Shown here one piece after another: positions 33,051 through 41,430 of a DNA stretch of 64,000 nt. The DNA is from Pseudoxanthomonas yeongjuensis (GTDB lineage: Bacteria > Pseudomonadota > Gammaproteobacteria > Xanthomonadales > Xanthomonadaceae): contig NZ_PDWT01000001.1 in the NCBI RefSeq assembly GCF_010093345.1, forward strand, positions 1,508,506 through 1,572,505. The letters run 5' to 3'. The notes under the pieces are model-generated. The model saw only the letters and a list, made by a program, of their open reading frames with translations, was not told the origin of the DNA and made no database searches. The number at the start of each line of letters is the position of its first letter. The first letter of the stretch is position 1. The position numbers and the translations under genes were made by a program.

Positions 33051-33383
33051 GGCAGCTTTGGGGTTGGGGGTTGGTTTTTTTGATTTTGCTTTTGGTTTTA
33101 GGAATTCCCGGCCCGCTTGCGGACCAGGCAGCTCCATCGCCGGACGCGCCGTTAGGGCGGCTTTTTTTGGTTACTTTGACCAGCCCTTCGGGCTGTTGAA
33201 AAGCGCCTCTTTGCCGTTCAAAGAAAAGTGACTCGCGCATAGCGCGGCTTTCAACAGCGAAGCTGGTCAACGCTCTTGCCTACGAAGTAGCCAGCGCAAG
33301 AGCGACCCCTCATCCGCCCTTCGGGCACCCCCGCCTTCGCGGGGGCAGGCCCTTCTCCCCGCAAGCGGGGAGAAGGACGCAGG
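33051..33383. other. repeat-filled spacer between lemA and the M48 protease gene
   Basis: The 333 bases contain the second copy of the dispersed inverted repeat (33178-33268) and a strong hairpin CCTTCTCCCCGC-AA-GCGGGGAGAAGG at 33350-33375. No gene is visible. Elsewhere lemA and htpX-type genes often adjoin, so the repeats may have been inserted between cotranscribed genes. Confidence 0.5.
33178..33268. repeat. dispersed inverted-repeat element, copy 2
   Basis: Ends GACCAGCCCTTCGGGCTGTT and TTTCAACAGCGAAGCTGGTC form an imperfect long inverted repeat of about 20 bases with a 45-base centre. It matches the copy at 19609-19705, including about 28 bases before the left end (GTTAGGG...TTTTGGTTACTTT), with small indels in the centre. 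Not coding. Confidence 0.65.
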
Positions 33384-33986
33384 TCAGAACTGCACCTTCG
33401 GCGCTTCCCGCACTTCCGCCTTGTCGGCCGGGATATCCAGCAACGCGGCAGGTCCGAAATTGAACATCCCCGCCAGCAGGCTCGAAGGAAATACTTCGCG
33501 CTTATTGTTGAACGCCATCACAGAATCGTTGTAAGCCTGACGCGCGAACGCGACTTTGTTTTCAGTGCTGGTCAACTCTTCGGTGAGCTGCATCATGTTC
33601 TGGTTCGCCTTCAGGTCCGGATAGGCCTCGGCCACCGCGAGCAAACGCCCGAGGCCCGCATTCAGCTGCCCTTGCGCCGCGGCCAGTTGCGCCATGGCGG
33701 CGGGATCGCCCGGATTGGCCTTGGCGGCCGACAAGCCCGACTGCGCGGCGGAGCGCGCCGCGATGACCGCTTCCAGCGTCTCGCGCTCATGGCTCATGTA
33801 GCCCTTGGCCGTTTCCACCAGGTTGGGAATCAGGTCGAAGCGGCGCTGGAGCTGGACGTCGATCTGCGCGAACGCATTCTTGAAGGCATTGCGGGCCGTC
33901 ACCAGGCCGTTATAGATGCCGACGCCCCACAGTCCGGCGACTAACGCAAGACCCACAATCACCAGCAATATGAACAAGATGGTCAT
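33384..33986 (-). CDS. lemA: LemA family protein
   Basis: A 200-residue protein with one N-terminal membrane helix (ILFILLVIVGLALVAGLWGVGIYN) and a helical domain carrying the family pattern YNGLVTARNAFKNAFAQIDVQLQRRFDLIPNLVETAKGYM, then LLAVAEAYPDLKANQNMMQLTEELTSTENKVAFARQAYNDSVMAFNN. LemA proteins are anchored in the membrane with the domain outside or in the periplasm; their exact role is unknown, though they commonly accompany HtpX-like proteases, as here. Typical length; start ATG 33986 with SD-like GGGAGAG upstream. Confidence 0.95.
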   Translation of the reverse strand: MTILFILLVIVGLALVAGLWGVGIYNGLVTARNAFKNAFAQIDVQLQRRFDLIPNLVETAKGYMSHERETLEAVIAARSAAQSGLSAAKANPGDPAAMAQLAAAQGQLNAGLGRLLAVAEAYPDLKANQNMMQLTEELTSTENKVAFARQAYNDSVMAFNNKREVFPSSLLAGMFNFGPAALLDIPADKAEVREAPKVQF

Positions 33987-34067
33987 TGAATCTCTCCCTG
34001 TTTGTGCAATTCCAAAAACCGGCGTTATTATCCGGAACGGCTACAGCTTACGCAGGCGCGACAGACG

Positions 34068-35456
34068 ATGAAAGACAAAGGCAACTGGCGGCCCACACGG
34101 TCCCTTTGCACCGGGTTGCTGGGCATGCTGCTGCCGCTGACCATGTCGTCCACCGCGCAGACACCGCTGCGCTGGAACCCGCCGCCGGAAAATACTGCCG
34201 GTGCAGCGCGCCATCCGTCGCCGACGCAACCACAGGCCTACCGCGCCAACCTGGCCGACCGGCGCGTGCTGCCGCTCGCCCAGGGGTTCGATGTCGCCGC
34301 ATTCGAGAATGCGGCCAATGCGTTGACCGTGGGCGAACGCGTGCCCGGCCTGGCCATGGCCATCGTCCAGAACGGGCGCGTGCTGAGTGCCCGTGGCTAT
34401 GGCGTCACCGATGTCAGTGCGCCGCAACAGATCGATGCGCATACCGTGTTCCGCCTGGCGTCGCTGTCCAAGGCCTTCGCCGGGACCATGACCGGCCTGC
34501 TGGTCAACGACGGTTCGCTGCGCTGGGACAGCAAGGTGCACGACTACGTGCCCAGCTTCCAGCTCAGCGACCCGGGTGCGACCCAGCGCGTGACCGTGGC
34601 CGACCTGCTCAGCCACCGCGTCGGATTGCACGACCACAACGCATTCGACAAGGACATCGAGGCCAACGCCGAGTACTACAACGTGGCCCGGAAACTGGCC
34701 GACGCACCGCTCGATTGCATGCCCGGCCAGTGCTACGCCTATCAGAACGTGGCCTTCAGCCTGATCGGCGACGTGGTCTTCGCCGCCACCGGCAGCTTCT
34801 ACGACCAGGCGGTGGATCGCCGCATCTTCAAGCCGCTGGGCATGAACGATGCGAGCATCGGCCTGTCGGGGATCGAAAGCAGCGCGCGCTGGGCGCGCCC
34901 GCACATCCGCAGCCGCAATGGCTGGGCGTCGCTGATGCCCAAGCCCACCTATTACCGCCTGCCACCGGCCGCCGGCGTCAACGCCAGCGCCAGCGACATG
35001 GCCCAATGGCTGATCGCGCAAACCGGGCACCGTCCCGATGTGCTGCCCGCCCCATTGCTGGCGACCCTGCATGCACCGCTGGTCAGGACTCCCGGCGAGA
35101 TGCGCGCGGGATGGAGGCGCGAACGCATCGAGTCGGCCAGCTATGCGCTGGGCTGGCGCGTGTTCGATTACGCGGGCCACCAGGTGGTGTTCCATGCCGG
35201 CGCCGTACAGGGCTATCGTGGCCTGATCGCGCTGGTGCCGGAGCGCGACCTGGGCATCGCCATCCTCTGGAACAGCACCAGCGGCCTGCCTACGGGTTTG
35301 CTGCCCACGATGCTGGATCGCGCCATCGGCCTGCCTGCCCAGCAATGGCTGGATACGCCGATCGGCAACGACCTGCTGATGGCCGATTCCACCGATGGCT
35401 CCGACAAGGACGACAGCGGCGCCGCTTCCGACAAGGCCAAGGCCGCGCCGAAGTAA
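34068..35456 (+). CDS. serine hydrolase, class C beta-lactamase/penicillin-binding-like
   Basis: A 462-residue exported protein: signal-like segment SLCTGLLGMLLPLTMSSTAQ, then a beta-lactamase fold with the nucleophile motif SLSK (in RLASLSKAFAGTMTGLL), the second motif Y-x-N (YAYQNVAFSLIGD) and a third in HAGAVQGYRGLIALVP (H-x-G). These three motifs define the family that includes AmpC, DD-carboxypeptidases and esterases (EstB-like). A C-terminal acidic/lysine tail (DGSDKDDSGAASDKAKAA) follows. Function may be peptidoglycan or ester hydrolysis; resistance is not implied. ATG 34068 precedes the signal peptide; the upstream extension to 34002 lies in the lemA promoter region. Confidence 0.87.
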   Translation: MKDKGNWRPTRSLCTGLLGMLLPLTMSSTAQTPLRWNPPPENTAGAARHPSPTQPQAYRANLADRRVLPLAQGFDVAAFENAANALTVGERVPGLAMAIVQNGRVLSARGYGVTDVSAPQQIDAHTVFRLASLSKAFAGTMTGLLVNDGSLRWDSKVHDYVPSFQLSDPGATQRVTVADLLSHRVGLHDHNAFDKDIEANAEYYNVARKLADAPLDCMPGQCYAYQNVAFSLIGDVVFAATGSFYDQAVDRRIFKPLGMNDASIGLSGIESSARWARPHIRSRNGWASLMPKPTYYRLPPAAGVNASASDMAQWLIAQTGHRPDVLPAPLLATLHAPLVRTPGEMRAGWRRERIESASYALGWRVFDYAGHQVVFHAGAVQGYRGLIALVPERDLGIAILWNSTSGLPTGLLPTMLDRAIGLPAQQWLDTPIGNDLLMADSTDGSDKDDSGAASDKAKAAPK

Positions 35457-35533
35457 ACACGTCGACGCAAATACGCCGACGTGAATCCGCGTTTTCCAAC
35501 CTGAGGCAAGGCCCGCAAACCTGCACCGATGCC

Positions 35534-36053
35534 TTATGGGTGCGTTCCGCTTTCCAGCGCCGACCTCAGGCCCTTCTCGTAATCCTTGCCGACCACGCTG
35601 TCGAGCAGGAGCGCGCCGAACCAGCGACTGACCGGGTTGTACCCGTGCGCGCTGCCATGCCCCGGATCACGCAGGTGCCGCTGCCATCCGCCCTCAGGCG
35701 ATAACCGGCCATGGCCTGGCTGTCGCCGAAGTCGGCACGTTGACGATTTTGCCGTCAGGCATGCATTCGATGATTTCCCGACTGCCGCCGCCGATCGCGA
35801 TACTGCCGATCCAAGCCATCGCGCCAGCACGACGGCCGGACCGCTGCTGGCGTACTTCGCCTCCGTATCCAGGGCTCAGACCACGACGCCCACTGGTTGA
35901 AGCACCGGAGCGCGTTGAGTGGCGAAGGCTTCGGCCGGCGGAAGTCCGATCACGACCGATCGCTACAGATGACTGCTGGCCGCAAGCGGCGGGCCGCACC
36001 AGCACCACACCCGGCAGCACCAGTACCGACCACAGCCGATTGAACGGCTCCAT
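35534..36053 (-). pseudogene. decayed SRPBCC (polyketide cyclase-like) gene, several frameshifts
   Basis: Pieces of one SRPBCC-type protein can be read in order on the minus strand in different frames: a membrane-helix start (MEPFNRLWSVLVLPGVVLV from 36053), IGLPPAEAFAT, NALRCFNQWASWS, LDTEAKYASSGPA, GSREIIECMPDGKIVN, DFGDSQAMAGYRLRADGSGT, and NPVSRWFGALLLDSVVGKDY ending in EKGLRSALESGTHP at 35534. At least four frame changes separate them, so no full protein can be made. The order and spacing match family members of about 170-180 residues. No close intact homologue is present in the window. Confidence 0.75.
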
Positions 36054-36095
36054 GTCTTCTTTCCGGAGCGCGAAACACAGGCCACCGCTTCGCCC

Positions 36096-36137
36096 ATAAA
36101 AAAACTCTCTCCCCGCTGGGCACCGGGGAGAGAGTTT
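36096..36137 (-). terminator. rho-independent terminator of the lysine-rich protein gene
   Basis: On the minus strand, stem AAACTCTCTCCCCG / CGGGGAGAGAGTTT (36102-36115 with 36124-36137) around an 8-base loop, followed by a run of Ts including the stem's own TTT (36098-36104). It is 45 bases beyond the stop of the histone-like gene. Confidence 0.92.
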
Positions 36138-36181
36138 CATGGCATTACAGGTAATCGGGATTACTTATTATTGGACCAGCT

Positions 36182-36628
36182 TCAGATCAGCGGAGCGGGG
36201 GTCGGCGGCAGTGCTACCGGGGCCCTTTTCTTGGCTTTCTTGGCCGGCTTTTTGGCGGCTTTCTTGGCAGCCTTTTTGGCAGGCTTCTTCTTGGCGGCCT
36301 TTTTGGTAGCTTTCTTCGCAGCCTTCTTGGCTGGCTTCTTCGCTACTTTCTTGGCAGCCTTTTTCGCGGCCTTCTTGGCTGGCTTCTTCTTGGCTACTTT
36401 CTTGGCAGCCTTTTTGGCGGTCTTCTTGGCAACCTTCTTAGCCGGCTTCTTCTTGGCTACTTTCTTGGCGGCCTTCTTTACCGTCTTCTTCACGGCCTTC
36501 TTGGCCGGCTTCTTCTTGGCTACCTTCTTGGCGGCCTTCTTTACTGTCTTCTTCACGGCCTTCTTGGCTGCCGATTTCTTGGCGGCTTTCTTGGCGGGTT
36601 TTTTCTTAGCAGCTTTCTTCGTTGCCAT
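36182..36628 (-). CDS. histone H1-like lysine/alanine-rich DNA-binding protein
   Basis: The 148-residue protein is almost entirely KKPAKKAAKK, AKKVAKKTAKK and similar units, with only the tail (RAPVALPPTPAPLI) different. Such proteins resemble the C-terminal tail of eukaryotic histone H1 and AlgP/AlgR3 of Pseudomonas, and are expected to bind DNA without sequence preference. The nucleotide sequence is itself repetitive (units such as GCCTTCTTGGC), so copy number is likely to vary by recombination. A strong terminator follows; upstream lies 1 kb without genes. The opposite strand has a long open frame (36171-37214) that is an artefact of this repeat. Confidence 0.9.
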   Translation of the reverse strand: MATKKAAKKKPAKKAAKKSAAKKAVKKTVKKAAKKVAKKKPAKKAVKKTVKKAAKKVAKKKPAKKVAKKTAKKAAKKVAKKKPAKKAAKKAAKKVAKKPAKKAAKKATKKAAKKKPAKKAAKKAAKKPAKKAKKRAPVALPPTPAPLI

Positions 36629-36806
36629 GTTATGGCTCCTCGTCAGTGACTATGGATTGGTGAATCCGTTTACTAAAGCCCAGTTGCAATGGAACGCCGC
36701 GGGAGTCGGACCCGCAGGCAGCCGCCGTCGCGCCAGGCGCGTCGGAACGGATGGTGGCAAGCCCAGCCGGGACGGCTGCGGCCTGTTCGCGCCGGTGGAC
36801 GCGGAT

Positions 36807-36839
36807 AAAAAAACACCCGCGTCGCGGAGGACGCGGGTG
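36807..36839 (-). terminator. strong rho-independent terminator upstream of the histone-like gene
   Basis: Minus strand: perfect 10-bp stem CACCCGCGTC / GACGCGGGTG (36814-36823 with 36830-36839), 6-base loop, followed by seven Ts (36807-36813). No annotated gene ends just before it, so it probably ends the candidate small RNA or attenuates a leader transcript. Confidence 0.9.
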
Positions 36840-36981
36840 CGGTATCGGGAATGGTCGGGGGTTTTCTTGGAGGAAGCGAAGCCTGCGTCCGTCATGCCGA
36901 GGGCGCGGGTGGGGGGCCGTTTTGTTTTGCTCGATGTTGAGATGACTCGGCTCGCTTGCTTCCGCAGGAAATGTCTGCTGG
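36807..36981 (-). ncRNA. candidate small RNA of about 175 nt
   Basis: A -35 TTGACA (37010-37015) and, 17 bases on, a -10 candidate TAGGTT (36987-36992) would start a minus-strand transcript near 36981. The only strong stop signal downstream is a perfect terminator ending at 36807. The segment between has no good reading frame. Alternatively it could be an attenuated leader for the histone-like gene. Both readings are inference; no known RNA family was recognised. Confidence 0.4.
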
Positions 36982-36986
36982 GGCGA

Positions 36987-37015
36987 AACCTAATCACGCT
37001 TTTTCAATGTGTCAA
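36987..37015 (-). promoter_or_regulatory. sigma-70-like promoter with consensus -35
   Basis: Minus strand TTGACA (37010-37015), a 17-base spacer, and TAGGTT (36987-36992), which matches three of six -10 positions. The region is AT-rich, with runs of A and T on the upstream side (AAAAATATTTTTG) that could act as an UP element. Confidence 0.5.
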
Positions 37016-37593
37016 CAGTTTTGCAAAAATATTTTTGCCCGGGTCAGTGCCAGGCGCCCTGCTTCGCCGCATCGCATTTCCCCGCATCGGCACGCGCGAC
37101 ACGCATCGGGCGGCGCGCCGCAATCAGGCGTTATTAAAAAACGCCGCGTTTAATGCGCTTTTTCCGCAACGATTGTTCCGGACGATCGGAACGACTCGTG
37201 CGTTCGATGCTTGACGGACGCATCCGCGAAACCCCTGCCGAGGAATAAACAGGGACGTTTTCCGGGGCGGGCGCAGCGCCTGGATTTGGCGTCGCGCCAG
37301 TCCAAATGCGCGGATTTGCGCGAACTATTTCGCCCGATCGGCGCCTTCGCAACGACTGTCGCGGTCGCGAAACCGCGTTCGCGCGCGGATGCATGCAGAC
37401 ATCCGCGCGCGCGATTCCGAACGGCCGTCGAGTGCCGTCGCCCATTCCGGGAAGCGAAGTTTTTCGGCCGGACCGTTTCCTGGCACGGCCAACGGACGGA
37501 TCCGATGATGGACGGGTCGGCTGCTTCGCCGGACATGGGCGATGGCTGGCGCGGAACGAGGAAAGAAATTCGATGGCACCGGAAATGCGAACC

Positions 37594-37626
37594 CGCAAAA
37601 GCAGACCGGCCGCACGAGGCGGCCGG
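37594..37626 (-). terminator. probable terminator of gcvH
   Basis: Minus-strand stem CCGGCCGC / GCGGCCGG (37606-37613 with 37619-37626), 5-base loop, followed by TCTGCTTTTGC. The T tract is short, so strength is moderate. It lies 32 bases after the gcvH stop. Confidence 0.6.
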
Positions 37627-37657
37627 AAAGCGGATAGGCGGAGAGTCGACTACGGGA

Positions 37658-38053
37658 CTAGTGGTCCTCGTCCTCGAGCAGTTCGGCGTAGTCGTCGGGG
37701 GCCAGCAGGTCGTTGAGCTGGTCCGGCTCCTCGATTTCCATCACGAAGATCCAGCCTTCGCCATAGGCATCCTCGTTGATGGTCTCGGGCTTGTCGGCTA
37801 GGTCCGAGTTCACCTCGACCACGGTGCCGGTGAGCGGGCTGTACACGTCGGAGGCCGCCTTCACCGATTCCACCACCGCCGCAGCGGTGCCGGCCTCGAC
37901 ACGGTCGCCAACATTCGGCAGCTCGACATAGACCAAGTCGCCGAGCAGGCCCTGGGCATGATCGGAAATGCCCACGGTGACGCGGCCACTGCCTTCGACG
38001 CGTGCCCATTCATGGGACTTGAGGAATCTGAGGTCGCCGGGAATCTCGCTCAT
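37658..38053 (-). CDS. gcvH: glycine cleavage system H protein
   Basis: H protein carries the aminomethyl group of glycine on a lipoyl-lysine between the P, T and L proteins. The 131-residue length is standard; the lipoylation site is the lysine in [14 protein letters not shown], and the flanking [18 protein letters not shown] and [16 protein letters not shown] are typical. It follows gcvT in the same direction after 89 bases that include an inverted repeat AACCAA-GGAA-TTGGTT (38103-38118), possibly a control site or a weak hairpin between the genes. gcvP is not in the window. Confidence 0.97.
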   Translation of the reverse strand: MSEIPGDLRFLKSHEWARVEGSGRVTVGISDHAQGLLGDLVYVELPNVGDRVEAGTAAAVVESVKAASDVYSPLTGTVVEVNSDLADKPETINEDAYGEGWIFVMEIEEPDQLNDLLAPDDYAELLEDEDH

Positions 38054-38142
38054 GTTGCTGCTCCGGGGGGATCGGGTTGTGGGAAAGGACGGCGCTTAGT
38101 TTAACCAAGGAATTGGTTTAGTGAAGGAGAAGACGCGCAGGT

Positions 38143-39249
38143 TCAGCCCAGTACTCCGGGTTGTGCCTGGCCATCGCGCACGAACGGGAACCTGACCGTG
38201 CGTACCGGCACTTCGCGTCCGCGGATATCCACGCGCACTTCGCCGGGATCGCCCGCCGGCACGCGCGCGAAGGCGATGGCCTTGCCCAGGGTCGGCGAGA
38301 AGGTGCCGGACAGGATCTCGCCCTCGCCGTTGGCGGTCAGGACCTTCTGTCCATGGCGCAACACGCCCTTCTCGTCCATCACCAGGCCGATCAGCTGGCG
38401 CGGCGCACCGGCAGCCGCCTGCGACTCGAGCACGCCGCGGCCGATGAAGTCGCGGCCCTCGTCCAACGTCACCGTCCAGGCCAAGGCGGCTTCATAAGGC
38501 GTGGTGGTTTCGTCCATGTCCTGGCCGTACAGGTTCATGCCTGCTTCCAGGCGCAGGGTATCGCGCGCGCCGAGGCCGGCGGGCTTCACTCCCGCAGCCA
38601 GCAATGCATTCCAGAACGCGACCGCCCGCTCCTGCGGCAACACGATCTCGTAACCATCCTCGCCGGTGTAGCCGGTGCGGGCGACGAACAACGGCACGCC
38701 GTCGGCGGTCTGCGCCTCGGTCGCGGCGAAACGGGCCAACTTGTCGGCGGCGGCGCGGTCGGATTCGCGCAGCAAGCCGATCACCTTCTCGCGGGCGCTC
38801 GGTCCCTGCACCGCGATCATGGCGAACTCGGGGCGCTCCTTCACCTCCACGCCGAAGGCGGCGGCCTGCTTGCCTATCCAGGCCAGGTCCTTGTCGCGGG
38901 TGGCGGCGTTGACCACCAAGCGAAAGAAATCGTCGGCCAGGAAATAGATGATCAGGTCGTCGATGACGCCGCCGTTCTCGTCCAGCATCGCGGTGTACAG
39001 CGCCTTGCCCGGCTTCTTCAGCTTGTCCACCGAATTGGCCACGAGGTGGCGCAGGAATTCGCGGACGCGCGCGCCATGCAGGTCGACCACGGTCATGTGG
39101 CTGACGTCGAACATGCCGGCCTCCTTGCGCACCAGGTGGTGTTCGTCGATCTGCGAGCCGTAATGGATCGGCATGTCCCAGCCGCCGAAGTCGACCATCT
39201 TGGCGCCGAGCGTGCGGTGGGTGTCGTTGAGGATGGTTTTCCGGGTCAT
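38143..39249 (-). CDS. gcvT: glycine cleavage system T protein (aminomethyltransferase)
   Basis: T protein transfers the methylene group from H-protein-bound aminomethyl-lipoate to tetrahydrofolate, releasing ammonia. The 368-residue product has family segments [86 protein letters not shown] and [24 protein letters not shown] 39249 gives the standard N-terminus MTRKTILND; the longer frame from 39405 runs through an inverted repeat. gcvT and gcvH are probably one unit; I saw no glycine-riboswitch-like leader upstream. Confidence 0.97.
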   Translation of the reverse strand: MTRKTILNDTHRTLGAKMVDFGGWDMPIHYGSQIDEHHLVRKEAGMFDVSHMTVVDLHGARVREFLRHLVANSVDKLKKPGKALYTAMLDENGGVIDDLIIYFLADDFFRLVVNAATRDKDLAWIGKQAAAFGVEVKERPEFAMIAVQGPSAREKVIGLLRESDRAAADKLARFAATEAQTADGVPLFVARTGYTGEDGYEIVLPQERAVAFWNALLAAGVKPAGLGARDTLRLEAGMNLYGQDMDETTTPYEAALAWTVTLDEGRDFIGRGVLESQAAAGAPRQLIGLVMDEKGVLRHGQKVLTANGEGEILSGTFSPTLGKAIAFARVPAGDPGEVRVDIRGREVPVRTVRFPFVRDGQAQPGVLG

Positions 39250-39292
39250 GGCGGCGTCCTGCAAAAGAGGGCCATTATCCCAGATCAAGTCG

Positions 39293-39404
39293 TGGGAGCG
39301 GCGTCCCCGCCGCGAGCTCCTGCCTTGGACCAGAAACGGATCAGGATTGGAGAATCGAGGCGGGAAGCTGGAAGCAAGGACTCGCGGCGGGGACGCCGCT
39401 CCCA
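39293..39404. repeat. inverted repeat upstream of gcvT
   Basis: Arms GGGAGCGGCGTCCCCGCCGC (left) and the complement GCGGCGGGGACGCCGCTCCC (right) of about 23 bases flank about 65 bases of unique sequence. The element fills the space between gcvT and the next gene upstream and is of the REP type seen elsewhere in the window, but with a different arm sequence. Confidence 0.7.
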
Positions 39405-39407
39405 TGG

Positions 39408-39917
39408 CTACTGTTCGCCGTAACCTTCATTGACGCAGTCCACGCGCGCGGGGTCGAGTGCGGTGAACTTGCCGCTCTTCAGGTCCAGGCGCCGTGCCCA
39501 GGCGACATCGGCCAGGTATTCATGTTCCAGGTCCTGGCGCACCACCGCGATCACCCTGGGATCATCGACCTTGTCCACCCGGCAAGTTCCGGCCTGCCAG
39601 AAAAAACCCTTCGCCACCTTGGGATAGGCTTGCGCATCGGTGATCGTCCACAAGGCCAGCGGTCCGTCGCGCCCGGCCAGTCGGCCGGCAGTCACATAAC
39701 GGATCAGCGGCTCGGTATCGGGATCCGGGCTGGCATCGGCAAGCAAACCGATGGAGTAGTCGCAGACGTGGCCCGTGTCGGTTGAATCGGAGAGACAGGC
39801 ACCGCCGACCTCGCTCAATCCTTCGGGATACGGCGGCATGGTTTTCCCGACCAGTTCGACGGCGCTTGCGGCCTGCGGCAAGGCCATCGACAGCAGCAGT
39901 GCCGGCCAGGCGCGCAT
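39408..39917 (-). CDS. periplasmic protein of unknown function
   Basis: A 169-residue protein with a signal peptide ([19 protein letters not shown] then [20 protein letters not shown]). The mature part has four cysteines ([31 protein letters not shown]) consistent with two disulfides. Segments [26 protein letters not shown] and [28 protein letters not shown] are well formed. I do not recognise a family. It lies 4 bases downstream of the NfeD gene and may share its transcript. Confidence 0.75.
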   Translation of the reverse strand: MRAWPALLLSMALPQAASAVELVGKTMPPYPEGLSEVGGACLSDSTDTGHVCDYSIGLLADASPDPDTEPLIRYVTAGRLAGRDGPLALWTITDAQAYPKVAKGFFWQAGTCRVDKVDDPRVIAVVRQDLEHEYLADVAWARRLDLKSGKFTALDPARVDCVNEGYGEQ

Positions 39918-39921
39918 GCGC

Positions 39922-40353
39922 TCAGGCTTCCTGGACCTTCAGCGTCATGCCATCGACCGCGACGACGCGTACCGGTGTGCCGGCCGCCAGATCCGGGCCC
40001 TGCACTTCCCAGTACGCATCGGCGATCTGCACCCGGCCGTGGCCGTTGACGATCGCCTGCTCCAGCGGGGTGACATGGCCGATCAGGCTGTTGGCGCGCT
40101 GGTTCAGGTGCGGTCGGTCGCTCTGCGGTTCGAACTTGCGGAACCACTTCCGGTAGACCTGGATCGAGAGGAAGCTCAACACGATGAAAGCCGCGACCTG
40201 CACCAGGACCGGGATCCCCGGCACCAGCAGCACGACGAGGAACACCGGCACCGCGGCGATCCCGAGCCAGAGCATGAACGCACCGGGCGCCATCGCCTCG
40301 GCCGCGAACAGCAACAGCGCCACCACCGCCCAGGTCGATACGTCCCAGCGCAT
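39922..40353 (-). CDS. NfeD family membrane protein
   Basis: The 143-residue protein is of the short NfeD type: N-terminal membrane helices (WAVVALLLFAAEAMAPGAFMLWLGIAAVPVFLVVLLV; VLVQVAAFIVLSFLSIQVY) followed by a small OB-fold domain (NSLIGHVTPLEQAIVNGHGRVQIADAYWEVQGPDLAAGTPVRVVAVDGMTLKV). NfeD proteins partner with SPFH membrane proteins; here the SPFH gene lies 4 bases upstream in the same direction, which supports that role. Function in membrane microdomain or protease regulation is inferred from the family. Confidence 0.93.
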   Translation of the reverse strand: MRWDVSTWAVVALLLFAAEAMAPGAFMLWLGIAAVPVFLVVLLVPGIPVLVQVAAFIVLSFLSIQVYRKWFRKFEPQSDRPHLNQRANSLIGHVTPLEQAIVNGHGRVQIADAYWEVQGPDLAAGTPVRVVAVDGMTLKVQEA

Positions 40354-40357
40354 GGCG

Positions 40358-41320
40358 TCAGCCCCCGCGCGAAGGCAAGGTGGGCGGCACCGCGCCGCGC
40401 ACCGACTGCTGGTTCAGCGCTTCCTTCGCCAGCTCGGCGATGCCGCCCAGCGAACCGATCACCCCGGCCGATTCCATCGGCATCAGCACGAACTTCTGGT
40501 TCGGGCCCTCGGCCAGCGACTTGAACGCCTCGATGTATTTCTGCGCGACGAAGTAGTTGATCGCCTGCACGTTGCCCGAGGCGATCGCGTCCGACACGAC
40601 CTGGGTGGCCCGCGCTTCGGCCTCGGCCAGGCGCTCGCGCGCCTCGGCCTCGCGGAACGCGGCTTCGCGCTGGCCTTCGGCGGCGAGGATCGCGGACTGC
40701 TTCTCGCCCTCGGCCTTGAGGATCGCCGACTGGCGGAAGCCTTCGGCCTCGAGGATGTTGGCGCGTTTCTCGCGTTCGGCCTTCATCTGCCGCGCCATCG
40801 ATTCGATCAGGTCGCGCGGCGGGGCGATGTCCTTCAGCTCGATGCGGTTGACCTTGATGCCCCATGGGTGGGTGGCCTGGTCGACCGCGACCAGCACCTT
40901 GGTGTTGATCTCGTCGCGCTTGGACAACGACTCGTCCAGGTCCATCGAACCGATCGAGGTGCGGATGTTGGTCATCACCAGATTGAGCGTGGCGATCTCG
41001 AGCTGCGCGACCTCGTAGGCGGCCTTGGCCGCGTCCAGCACCTGGAAGAACACGATGCCGTCGACCTTGACCACCGCGTTGTCCTTGGTGATCACGTCCT
41101 GGCTGGGTACTTCCAGCACCTGTTCCATCATGTTGATCTTGCGGCCGACGCTGTACATGATCGGGACCAGGAAATGCAGGCCCGGGGTCATGGTGTGCGT
41201 GTACTTGCCGAATCTCTCCACGGTCCATTCGTAGCCCTGGGGCACGATGCGCACCGTCTTGAAGAGCATGATGACGCCGGCGAACAGCACCACGATGGCC
41301 AGGAAACTGGGTCCGAACAT
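40358..41320 (-). CDS. qmcA: SPFH/Band 7 domain protein (QmcA-like)
   Basis: A 320-residue protein with one N-terminal membrane helix (FLAIVVLFAGVIMLFKTV), a Band 7 domain (VPQGYEWTVERFGKYTHTMTPGLHFLVP ... DNAVVKVDGIVFFQV, ATLNLVMTNIRTSIGSMDLDESLSKRDEINTKVL) and an alanine/glutamate-rich coiled coil (ILEAEGFRQSAILKAEGEKQSAILAAEGQREAAFREAEARER). Such stomatin/QmcA proteins form membrane-associated oligomers and pair with NfeD. Upstream the sequence CTATATATAG (41335-41344) and TATACT are AT-rich and likely part of its promoter. Confidence 0.92.
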   Translation of the reverse strand: MFGPSFLAIVVLFAGVIMLFKTVRIVPQGYEWTVERFGKYTHTMTPGLHFLVPIMYSVGRKINMMEQVLEVPSQDVITKDNAVVKVDGIVFFQVLDAAKAAYEVAQLEIATLNLVMTNIRTSIGSMDLDESLSKRDEINTKVLVAVDQATHPWGIKVNRIELKDIAPPRDLIESMARQMKAEREKRANILEAEGFRQSAILKAEGEKQSAILAAEGQREAAFREAEARERLAEAEARATQVVSDAIASGNVQAINYFVAQKYIEAFKSLAEGPNQKFVLMPMESAGVIGSLGGIAELAKEALNQQSVRGAVPPTLPSRGG

Positions 41321-41430
41321 GTCCTTCTCCCCTTCTATATATAGAGGTGAGTATAGAACATGGCAGGCCGCCGCTTCAGGGCGGAATAGCGTGGCTTTAT
41401 CGTTCCATGGGCATCGCGATCAAGCGATGG

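Larger units (their letters stand above)
36629..37657. other. 1-kb intergenic region with orphan promoter and terminator
   Basis: No convincing protein gene is present between the histone-like gene and gcvH. The part 36950-37150 is AT-rich compared with its surroundings. It holds, on the minus strand, a TTGACA promoter-like sequence (36987-37015) and a terminator (36807-36839), described separately as a candidate small RNA, and near 37606-37626 a terminator after gcvH. The rest (37150-37590) is GC-rich sequence with open frames in several directions that show no protein-like features. Confidence 0.5.

Noticed and set aside
34068..35456. Calling the serine hydrolase a beta-lactamase resistance gene
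   Set aside because: SxxK, YxN and HxG motifs are shared by carboxypeptidases and esterases; no evidence points to antibiotic hydrolysis.
36171..37214. Long open frame of 347 codons on the plus strand
   Set aside because: It is the antisense of the lysine-repeat gene (LAAFLAGFFLATFL pattern) and continues into spacer; terminator and codon pattern support the minus-strand gene.
38054..39407. Glycine riboswitch before gcvT or gcvH
   Set aside because: The spaces hold a REP-type inverted repeat and a small AACCAA/TTGGTT hairpin; no glycine-aptamer-like tandem structure was visible.
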